A stretch of DNA of 64,000 nt from Comamonadaceae bacterium (GTDB lineage Bacteria; Pseudomonadota; Gammaproteobacteria; Burkholderiales; Burkholderiaceae_C): positions 1 through 64,000 of the forward strand of contig CANGME010000007.1 in the NCBI GenBank assembly GCA_947455145.1, written 5' to 3'. Under the pieces are notes generated by a model. The model had not been told where the DNA came from and did no database searches. It saw nothing but the letters and a program-made list of their open reading frames with translations. Made by a program: the position numbers and the translations under genes. This document shows, piece by piece, positions 58,051 to 64,000 of this stretch (the first letter of the stretch is position 1; each line of letters starts with the position of its first letter).

Positions 58051-58074
58051 ACTGGACAACTGGACAACTGGACA
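58051..58074. repeat. Three tandem copies of an 8-base unit before apt
   Basis: actggaca repeated three times without interruption, between two in-frame possible start codons of apt (58026 and 58080). Because 8 is not a multiple of 3, a change of copy number would shift the frame from the upstream start but leave translation from 58080 intact. Confidence 0.9.
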
Positions 58075-58079
58075 CCACC

Positions 58080-58616
58080 ATGATCGACCTCAAAGCCCAC
58101 ATCCGCACCGTACCCGACTGGCCCGTACCCGGCGTGCAGTTTCGCGACATCACTCCCTTGCTGCAAGACCCGCAGGTGTTTCGCGCGCTGATCGACGCCT
58201 TTGTCAGCCGCTACCGCGAGCCTTCTCTGCGCCCCGACGTGGTGGCCGGCATTGACGCACGCGGCTTCATCTTGGGTGCAGTCGTGGCCTACGAGCTGCA
58301 AGTCGGCTTTGTGCCCATCCGAAAAAAAGGCAAGCTCCCCTTCACCACGGTGGAAGAAATCTACGAGCTGGAGTACGGCAGCGCCACCGTGGAGCTGCAT
58401 GTCGATGCCGTTCACCCCGGCCAACGCGTGCTCTTGATCGACGACCTCATCGCCACTGGCGGCACCATGATGGCAGGCAAGAACCTGCTGGAGCAACTCG
58501 GTGCCACGGTGATAGAAGGTGCGGCCATTGTTGACCTGCCCGAGCTGGGTGGCTCAGACAAACTCAAAGCGGCGGGGTTGGCCTTGTTTACTTTGGTGGA
58601 TTACGCGGGGCATTGA
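58080..58616 (+). CDS. apt: Adenine phosphoribosyltransferase
   Basis: Salvages adenine to AMP with PRPP. The start is ATG 58080 ([20 protein letters not shown]), which gives 178 residues, the family length. An ATG at 58026 inside the antiporter stop would add 18 residues through the tandem repeat. Motifs are [43 protein letters not shown] and the PRPP loop [17 protein letters not shown]. It may be coupled to the upstream antiporter. The convergent chimeric antitoxin gene ends ten bases downstream. Confidence 0.95.
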   Translation: MIDLKAHIRTVPDWPVPGVQFRDITPLLQDPQVFRALIDAFVSRYREPSLRPDVVAGIDARGFILGAVVAYELQVGFVPIRKKGKLPFTTVEEIYELEYGSATVELHVDAVHPGQRVLLIDDLIATGGTMMAGKNLLEQLGATVIEGAAIVDLPELGGSDKLKAAGLALFTLVDYAGH

Positions 58617-58626
58617 CATCGAGCGC

Positions 58627-59001
58627 TCAAGGCGTGCTTGAGTCGGCGGGTGAAATCGCGTGGTGAACTTGCTCGTAGCGCGACACCAAGTCACTGACCC
58701 GATCCAACAGACCCGACAAAGGGTGCTCGTCATCGTCGCCCGTCTCATCCAACAATGCGTTCATCAGCAAGACCATGCGGTCGTACTCCGACTCGTTGGT
58801 AACCGGGTGCCGGTGTGCCAGCACTTCAAACGCTTGCGACGCGGATTGCAGCGCCTTGGCCCTACCGACTGTGTCGTCCCGTGCCTCTTCAAACCAAGCG
58901 TCCAGGTAGGCAGCCATTTCTTCGGGTGTGCGCAGGTGCTCGGCCACGTCATAGGGCGTTGTCTTGATTTTCGTTGGTTTTTTAACTATGGGTTTTGGCA
59001 T
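58627..59001 (-). CDS. Chimeric antitoxin-like protein
   Basis: A 124-residue protein that looks like parts of two antitoxin families joined. Residues 14-50 (PYDVAEHLRTPEEMAAYLDA then WFEEARDDTVGRAKAL) match the N terminus of the COG3636 addiction-module antidotes that pair with HigB-like toxins. Residues 62-115 (FEVLAHRHPVTNESEYDRMV, LMNALLDETGDDDEHPLSGL, LDRVSDLVSRYEQVHHA) match the N-terminal half of COG5499 HigA-type antitoxins. The DNA-binding domain of both is missing. It starts six bases after the unknown gene of the MazF operon. It could be a deletion fusion remnant or a working hybrid. Confidence 0.65.
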   Translation of the reverse strand: MPKPIVKKPTKIKTTPYDVAEHLRTPEEMAAYLDAWFEEARDDTVGRAKALQSASQAFEVLAHRHPVTNESEYDRMVLLMNALLDETGDDDEHPLSGLLDRVSDLVSRYEQVHHAISPADSSTP

Positions 59002-59007
59002 GGTGAT

Positions 59008-59775
59008 TTACTGTTTTTCTTCACCTTCGGGTGCAAGATAGACGCGGCTTCCTCGCTTTAGACCTCGAAACATGTGAAGTCGAGCAGAGTCCATTGCCAA
59101 GGATGGCTGACGCTTACCGAGCAGGACCATCGCATCTCGAAATATTTGCCGCGCGGCGTCGAAGTAACCGTTGTGCACAAAGAGATCAAACTCCTCAACT
59201 ATCAGGTTCTGTTCGGACGTGGACAGCACATCCCGTATGGCTTCAAGGCGTTGACCGTCTTGATCGATCAGCATTCCCTTGGCCTCCACCGCCCATCCCT
59301 TCATTGAGTCGGATGTGAGCTTCGGCTTCAAAGGATAACGCTGGGCGTACTTGTTTATTAGCTCTCTTGCCTGCCAGAAGAGACCATGCGCAACCTTATC
59401 TGCGATATCCCGAGCCAGTTCTACTTGCGCTCTCTCGGGGTCCCCCGGAAGTAGCTCTGACATCGACTGCTTTGGGTGCCGACTCGGAATTTGAAGATTC
59501 GATGACATCATTGATTCAAACGAATTGACCGCAGCAAGTCCCACGCGGGTCTGGTCAAGAATGCGGATTAAAATCTCGATGCTACGGCCTTCTGCGATTA
59601 GTGACTGTATGCGAATGAAGCGGCGTGCAAATTCATGTCGAATTGTCTTTTGGGTTTCCGGTGAGTGCATGATCAGTATCCCGAGTGACTGCTGATGAAT
59701 GTTGATTACTTGGTCGGAACAGAGGTCTTGAATCAGCACACAGTCTGCATCCTCAGTCGCGGGCACAGCCCCCAA
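59008..59775 (-). CDS. Hypothetical protein coupled to MazF
   Basis: I do not recognise this 255-residue soluble protein. The frame opens with TTG two bases after the mazF stop; an internal ATG at 59670 (MHSPETQKTIRHEFARRFIR) is a good alternative start, giving 220 residues. It is mostly helical, with SLIAEGRSIEILIRILDQTR and LARDIADKVAHGLFWQAREL, and ends with a short charged tail (YLAPEGEEKQ). Position between mazF and an antitoxin-like gene suggests a role in or acquisition with the toxin-antitoxin operon. It could also be an unrelated passenger. Confidence 0.6.
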   Translation of the reverse strand: MGAVPATEDADCVLIQDLCSDQVINIHQQSLGILIMHSPETQKTIRHEFARRFIRIQSLIAEGRSIEILIRILDQTRVGLAAVNSFESMMSSNLQIPSRHPKQSMSELLPGDPERAQVELARDIADKVAHGLFWQARELINKYAQRYPLKPKLTSDSMKGWAVEAKGMLIDQDGQRLEAIRDVLSTSEQNLIVEEFDLFVHNGYFDAARQIFRDAMVLLGKRQPSLAMDSARLHMFRGLKRGSRVYLAPEGEEKQ

Positions 59776-59777
59776 AA

Positions 59778-60107
59778 CTACAAACCGTAAACTTGCCTCA
59801 AGCCTTGCTCAATGACCGCGAGGTCCTGCGGGGAAATGTCTGCAACGTATTTGCCAATGCGGGTTTTGTCGATGGTGCGCAGTTGGTAGCACAGGGCAAC
59901 CGATGTCGGCCCAGCCGAAGGTACTGAAACCGATACCGGCGCATACGCCCGTGCTGTGGACGACAGCGGCACCACGCCGACGGTGCGAAATTGCTTGTTG
60001 AAGGGCGATATCGAGATGACGACACAGGGGCGTGCCGCACCCTGTTGTTCGCTACCCCGCGTAGGCTCTAGGTCTACTCTATAAATTTGGCCGCGTTTGA
60101 ATTCCAT
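59778..60107 (-). CDS. mazF: MazF/PemK-type endoribonuclease toxin
   Basis: Sequence-specific mRNA interferase. The 109-residue protein has the MazF fold: MEFKRGQIYRVDLEPTRGSE (conserved Arg loop), RPCVVISISPFNKQFRTVGV, PLSSTARAYAPVSVSV, and YQLRTIDKTRIGKYVADISP with the catalytic Thr in RTIDKTRI. It begins 11 bases after the antitoxin stop. The cut-site specificity cannot be read from sequence. Confidence 0.92.
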   Translation of the reverse strand: MEFKRGQIYRVDLEPTRGSEQQGAARPCVVISISPFNKQFRTVGVVPLSSTARAYAPVSVSVPSAGPTSVALCYQLRTIDKTRIGKYVADISPQDLAVIEQGLRQVYGL

Positions 60108-60118
60108 GGGCTTTGAAA

Positions 60119-60367
60119 CTAAACGGCATCAAGTCCATCTGCCACGGTCACATCCCACAATGCTTCGTCCGCCAGCACTTCGGCGTTGGCCGGGTCGGCC
60201 ATGAAAGCGGCGGCAATTTTCTCAAGTTCGTTTTCACGCTCCACCAGGGCCTGCTGCAAGCAGCGCTCCACCAGTCGGCTTCGCTCTCCCGGCGGGACGA
60301 CCGCATTGAATCGCTGCAAGGTAGGTGCAGAGATGGTGTAGGAGGCGCGAAGCATGGTGGCTGGCAT
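60119..60367 (-). CDS. MazE-like antitoxin
   Basis: Eighty-two-residue partner of the MazF toxin. Its N terminus (MPATMLRASYTISAPTLQRF) matches a ribbon-helix-helix-type antitoxin start more than the AbrB-like swapped hairpin of classical MazE. The C-terminal half (LEKIAAAFMADPANAEVLAD, EALWDVTVADGL) is the acidic flexible toxin-binding tail. The start is ATG 60367 or ATG 60355. It is the first gene of the four-gene operon and the likely autorepressor. Confidence 0.85.
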   Translation of the reverse strand: MPATMLRASYTISAPTLQRFNAVVPPGERSRLVERCLQQALVERENELEKIAAAFMADPANAEVLADEALWDVTVADGLDAV

Positions 60368-60438
60368 GGTGATTGGCTTTTGTCGGTATGCAGTAATACT
60401 GATTCAGTACGCAAAGTGTACTCGCGCGACCCCAAAAG

Positions 60439-61524
60439 TCAAACCACCCCCACCGCCTCCCCCATCAACTTACAAAACCCGTCAATCTTCCCCCCATCAA
60501 TCCAGCGCACCACCGCCACCATGTCGCGCCCAGGGTCGATCCAGACCACACTCGCTCCGGCGCCGATGCAAAAGTAGCTCTCGGGGGACGCGCTGGGGCA
60601 CACGCCGCGCAGGCGGTTCAGCCAGACCAACTTGCCGTACCAGGGGGCGATGGCGCAGGGGGCGGTCATGCGTTGCAGCCAAGCTTTGGACAACACTTGT
60701 TGATCGCCCACGCGACCTTCGTTCAACATCATTTGCCCGACCAGGGATTGATCCACACTGCCGATGGACAGGCCTGCACCCCAGTGCGTGCCGCCGGGGA
60801 CGGACTGCATGCGCTGGCCGTTGATTTCGACCCAGCTGTTGTCATAGCCCTCCCAGCGCCAGCCATCGCTCAGGCCGCAGGGGTCGGCTATTGCTTCTTT
60901 GAAGACTTCTGGCAGGGGTCGTTTGAACAGGTGCAGCAGGGCGAGACCGAGCTGGTTGATGCGCACGTCGTTGTATTCCCAAAACGTGCCGGGGGTTTGC
61001 AGCGGGCGAGCCGCGCCTTTTTTGCCGATGTCTTTCGCGTCCGTGCGTGGCGGCTGGTATTGCAGATGGCGGTAGCGGTCTACCGTGTCGGGGATGCCAA
61101 AGCACGCGCCCTCCCACTCGCTGGTTTGCTGTAAGAGTTGCAGCCAGGTGACGCTTTGGTTGTGCGCGCCCTCGAACCCGATGCCGGGTACTTTGACTCG
61201 CACGGGTTCATCCAGATTGGGCAGCAGGCCGCGCTCATGCGCCACACCGGCCAGCAGGGCGAGGTAGGTTTTGGCGATGGAGAAGGTGAGGTCGGCGCGG
61301 TTGGGCTCACCCCAGGCAATGACTTGCTGGCCGCCAACGCGCACCACGCCTGAGACGGGGCCGCGCGGGTGAACGGGGCCGAGCAGTTTGTTCCACGGCG
61401 GCGGGTCCATGTTGTGGATGCCCCAGTTGTCGTTGTTGTCGCGGCCCCAGGGGGTTTCGTGCGCGACAGTGAAGTCAACGGCGGCTTGCAATTTGGCGAG
61501 ATCGATATTCATGTAAAGAGGCAT
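60439..61524 (-). CDS. Serine hydrolase, beta-lactamase family class C type (EstB-like)
   Basis: Serine esterase/amidase of the beta-lactamase fold, cytoplasmic by its lack of a signal. The start is ATG 61524 (MPLYMNIDLAKLQAAVDFTV), which overlaps the Bug gene stop by one base (TGATG). The nucleophile motif SxxK is seen in TFSIAKTYLALLAG, the Tyr-containing YxN in FWEYNDVRINQLGLALL, and the third motif equivalent in GGTHWGAGLSIG. Its 361 residues are normal. Translational coupling to a solute receptor suggests that it acts on the imported compound, for example an ester or lactone. Confidence 0.85.
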   Translation of the reverse strand: MPLYMNIDLAKLQAAVDFTVAHETPWGRDNNDNWGIHNMDPPPWNKLLGPVHPRGPVSGVVRVGGQQVIAWGEPNRADLTFSIAKTYLALLAGVAHERGLLPNLDEPVRVKVPGIGFEGAHNQSVTWLQLLQQTSEWEGACFGIPDTVDRYRHLQYQPPRTDAKDIGKKGAARPLQTPGTFWEYNDVRINQLGLALLHLFKRPLPEVFKEAIADPCGLSDGWRWEGYDNSWVEINGQRMQSVPGGTHWGAGLSIGSVDQSLVGQMMLNEGRVGDQQVLSKAWLQRMTAPCAIAPWYGKLVWLNRLRGVCPSASPESYFCIGAGASVVWIDPGRDMVAVVRWIDGGKIDGFCKLMGEAVGVV

Positions 61525-62501
61525 CAATCCACCGTCGCACCGGAAGCCGCCACGACCTTGGCCCACTTTTCGGTTTCAGCCGCAATGATCTTGCCGAAGT
61601 CTTCGGGTGTGCCGCCGATGCCCACACCGCCCAAGGCCGCCAAGCGCTCGCGCATTTTGGGGTCGGCCAGGGCGCGGTTCATCTCGGCGTTGATGCGTTC
61701 AATGGCTTCACGCGGCGCGTTCTTGGGCATGCCAATGCCGAACCAGGCCGTGGCCTCGTAGCCAGGCACGGTGTCGCCAATAGTCGGAACGTCGGGAAAG
61801 GACGGCTCGCGTGCGGCGGATGTCATGCCGAAGGCTCGGATGGTGCCGGCCTTGATGTGCCCAGCCGATGAGGGCAGGTTGTCAAAAAAAACCTGCACTT
61901 GGCCGGCGATCAAGTCATTCAACACCGGGCCCGCGCCCTTGTAGGGCACGTGCACCATGGGGCAGCCCGTCATGGTTTTGAACAACTCACCCGAGAGGTG
62001 GGTCGAGGTGCCGCTGCCCGACGAGGCCATGTTGACCTTGCTTGGGTTGGCCTTGCAGTAGGCGATGAACTCGGCTACGTTTTTAACCGGTACGTTGTTG
62101 GCCACCACCATCACATTGGGCGTGCGCACAATGCCGGCCACGGGGGCAATGTCACGCATGAAGTTGAAGTTGAGTTTTTTGTAGAGCGATGCGTTGATGC
62201 CGTGCGCCGGGTTCACCAGCAGCATGATGTAGCCATCAGGCGCGGCGTTGACTGCCGCCTCGGTGCCAATGTTATTGCCCGCACCGGGCTTGTTCTCCAC
62301 GATGAATTGTTGGCCCAACTTGTCGGTGAACCACTGCGCCACTATGCGCGCAAGCACGTCGGTGGTGCCGCCCGGTGGGTAGGGCACGATCCATTTCACC
62401 GGTCGGTTGGGGTAGCTCTGCGCGGTGGCAGTGCCCATGCCCATAAAGGCAATAAGGGTAGTGAGAGATGCGGTTGCGATACAGCGGACAAGACGTGACA
62501 T
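61524..62501 (-). CDS. Bug/TctC-family periplasmic solute-binding protein
   Basis: Receptor of 325 residues with signal peptide ending TATAQ, then VKWIVPYPPGGTTDVLARIV and IVENKPGAGNNIGTEAA, the two pocket loops. It carries a long Ala-rich C terminus. It is divergent from an IclR regulator gene (113 bases between starts), a common layout in which the regulator controls a catabolic pathway, and is coupled to the esterase-like gene behind it. The ligand is probably the inducer of the IclR protein, which is inference. Confidence 0.92.
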   Translation of the reverse strand: MSRLVRCIATASLTTLIAFMGMGTATAQSYPNRPVKWIVPYPPGGTTDVLARIVAQWFTDKLGQQFIVENKPGAGNNIGTEAAVNAAPDGYIMLLVNPAHGINASLYKKLNFNFMRDIAPVAGIVRTPNVMVVANNVPVKNVAEFIAYCKANPSKVNMASSGSGTSTHLSGELFKTMTGCPMVHVPYKGAGPVLNDLIAGQVQVFFDNLPSSAGHIKAGTIRAFGMTSAAREPSFPDVPTIGDTVPGYEATAWFGIGMPKNAPREAIERINAEMNRALADPKMRERLAALGGVGIGGTPEDFGKIIAAETEKWAKVVAASGATVD

Positions 62502-62614
62502 CAGTGCTCCTAATCGGTTGAGTGATTTGCATGCGGTTGAATGAATCAGACCTGAATCAAATTATGAGCCCTGGAGTCGCTCCCTAAAATAGGAAGAACC
62601 CACCCCTGCCTGCC

Positions 62615-63457
62615 ATGCCAGAAAAAACCGACTCAGTCCAAAGCATTGCCCGCGCAGCGCTGCTGCTGAGGACGCTTGCCACCTTTGAGTTCATGGGTGC
62701 GTCGCTGCTGCAAATCAGCACGCTGACTCAGCTGCCAAAAGCCACCGTGCACCGCCTCCTGGCCGCGCTGATTGACCAGCGACTGGTGGAGCGCCCTGCG
62801 GGCACGCGGTTTTACCGGCTTGGTACCGACATCTATGCCTTTGGCACGCCGGTGCGCGACGCCTTCAACTTGCAAGAGCAATGCCGCCCGTCACTTGAGC
62901 GGCTGGCCAACTCCACGCAGGCCACCATTTACCTGGGTGTGCGCAGCGGTTACGACATGCTTTGCCTGGACAAGATTGCGGGGCAAGCGCACAACGCGTC
63001 TAACCTGCTGGAGCTGCATGACCGCTGGCCCTTGGGCATTGGCTCTTTCAGTTTGGCTTTGCTGGCGTTTTTGCCCGCGCGTGAAATTGCCGATGTGATT
63101 GAGTTCAACCAGCGGCGCATCAGCGATGAAGACACACTCACGTTTGAGCACATCCACGCCTCCATCACCAAAACCCGGCGCAACGGCTATGCCAAACGCA
63201 CGACTCGCTTTGCCAAAGGCTGGGCCGGTGTGGCCGCGCCGGTGTTTGACGAGCGTCAATACCCCATCGCATCGCTGTGCGTGGTGGCGCAGGCCAGCAC
63301 GATGAACGCCAGCACCATGGCGGCGCTGGCCACCCAACTCAAACGCGAAGCCGCGCTCATCACCCAATTGTATGAAGGTGCTCGCTTGCAACAGCAGCAA
63401 CAAGAGCGCTGGCGGCTGGCCGTTCGCGGGGCCAAGACGGCGCGGCGGCCTGAGTGA
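62615..63457 (+). CDS. IclR-family transcriptional regulator
   Basis: Winged-helix regulator of 280 residues. The DNA-binding domain (residues 1-75) includes QSIARAALLLRTLATFEFMG and LPKATVHRLLAALIDQRLVE. The GAF-like ligand-binding domain follows, with ATIYLGVRSGYDMLCLDKIA and GWAGVAAPVFDERQYPIASL. It has a Gln/Arg-rich C terminus. Divergent placement makes the Bug-esterase pair its most likely target; the partial Bug gene downstream in the same orientation is another candidate. Confidence 0.93.
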   Translation: MPEKTDSVQSIARAALLLRTLATFEFMGASLLQISTLTQLPKATVHRLLAALIDQRLVERPAGTRFYRLGTDIYAFGTPVRDAFNLQEQCRPSLERLANSTQATIYLGVRSGYDMLCLDKIAGQAHNASNLLELHDRWPLGIGSFSLALLAFLPAREIADVIEFNQRRISDEDTLTFEHIHASITKTRRNGYAKRTTRFAKGWAGVAAPVFDERQYPIASLCVVAQASTMNASTMAALATQLKREAALITQLYEGARLQQQQQERWRLAVRGAKTARRPE

Positions 63458-63596
63458 GCGCTGAATAAGCGGTCGGGTGCACAGGTTCGGGTGCGACTTC
63501 TTAAATTCCGTATCATGGAACCTTAAAGCACACAAAAGAGGCGTCTTCTTTTAGACTTCGCCTATTCCCTGCCAGCCTATCCATCACAGAGACACC

Positions 63597-64000
63597 ATGC
63601 CCCATCACACACCTTTTTTGCGCTCGTTAATCAGCCTCGTGTTGCTTGCAGTCGCTGGTTTAGCCCAGGTACAGGCACAGGTTCAGGCACCCGCCCCAAG
63701 CCCCAGCCAAAGCTACCCCGCCCAACCCATCAAAATCGTCATCCCCTTCGCCCCCGGCGGCTCCAGTGACATCGTGGGCCGCGTTTTTGGCCAGTACCTG
63801 GCCGATTTCACTAAACAGGCTGTTGTGGCTGACAACAAGGCGGGGGGCAATGGCATCATCGGTACGCAGTTTGTCAAAGCCGCCGCACCTGATGGCTACA
63901 CGCTGGAGTTAACCACCAACACCACGCACGCGGCCAATGTGAGTCTGTTTAAGAAACTCCCCTATGACGCGATGAAAGACTTTGAGCACATTGGCATGTT
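63597..64000 (+). CDS. Bug/TctC-family solute-binding protein, N-terminal part
   Basis: Open to the window edge, so the C terminus is missing. Translation from ATG 63597 gives MPHHTPFLRSLISLVLLAVA, a signal peptide ending near QVQAQ, then IKIVIPFAPGGSSDIVGRVF and VVADNKAGGNGIIGTQFVKA, the Bug pocket loops. About 134 residues are visible, none with a stop. It lies 139 bases after the IclR gene. It is distinct from the receptor at 61524, so two uptake receptors flank one regulator. Confidence 0.88.
   Translation, partial: MPHHTPFLRSLISLVLLAVAGLAQVQAQVQAPAPSPSQSYPAQPIKIVIPFAPGGSSDIVGRVFGQYLADFTKQAVVADNKAGGNGIIGTQFVKAAAPDGYTLELTTNTTHAANVSLFKKLPYDAMKDFEHIGM

Overview
The window is 64 kb of GC-rich chromosomal DNA from a betaproteobacterium of the order Burkholderiales. 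A Comamonadaceae member (Rhodoferax/Limnohabitans/Polaromonas-like) is the best guess. This is inferred from the ribosomal operon style, five Bug/TctC-type periplasmic binding proteins, linked kdsD-kdsC-lptC, a MetX/MetW protein, and the bufferin-type operon. No species was identified by comparison.

Layout. 0-10.7 kb: 3' end of priA, katG with an OxyR-like operator, an AEC permease, a Rep-type helicase coupled to phospholipase A pldA, then a GST plus two Bug proteins. 10.8-19.9 kb: the spc and alpha ribosomal operons on the minus strand (rplN to rplQ, with secY, rpmJ and rpoA), ending in an initiator tRNA gene and a terminator. The promoter lies in the 3' end of glpD. 19.9-27.8 kb: glpK-glpD, proC, ubiA-oxyR, a secretin-like exported protein and an Old Yellow Enzyme (OYE) gene. 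27.8-32.0 kb: a small accessory patch in which the 3' end of the OYE gene occurs two more times as decayed copies. The copies separate an exported amidohydrolase, a hicB/ORF6N segment and a DUF4160 pair, and palindromic repeats lie nearby. 32-43.9 kb: a catabolic region with a Bug protein, acyl-CoA dehydrogenase, flavin hydroxylase, ring-cleavage-type dioxygenase, ACMSD-like amidohydrolase, polysaccharide deacetylase, hydroxypyruvate isomerase, threonate-type dehydrogenase, a chromate transporter, a VOC protein and a GST.

44-48.2 kb: a single-frame MetX-MetW fusion preceded by a SAM-II-like riboswitch and an intrinsic terminator, then a formate/nitrite transporter and an ammonium transporter with a sigma-54 promoter. 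48.2-53 kb: a bufferin-type (copper-binding RiPP) operon, bufA-bufB-bufC, whose last gene is translationally coupled to a membrane GGDEF/EAL protein; a TlpA thioredoxin lies upstream. 53-58.6 kb: a glycine-rich RRM protein, kdsD-kdsC-lptC, a CPA2 antiporter and apt. 58.6-60.4 kb: a tight four-gene operon built on a MazE/MazF toxin-antitoxin pair and ending in an apparently chimeric antitoxin. 60.4-64 kb: a beta-lactamase-fold hydrolase coupled to a Bug gene, a divergent IclR regulator, and the start of another Bug gene cut by the window edge.

The points most worth a second look are the bufferin operon joined to a c-di-GMP protein, the metXW fusion with its SAM-II-like leader, the triplicated OYE 3' end, the toxin-antitoxin operon with a chimeric last gene, and the initiator tRNA at the end of the alpha operon.
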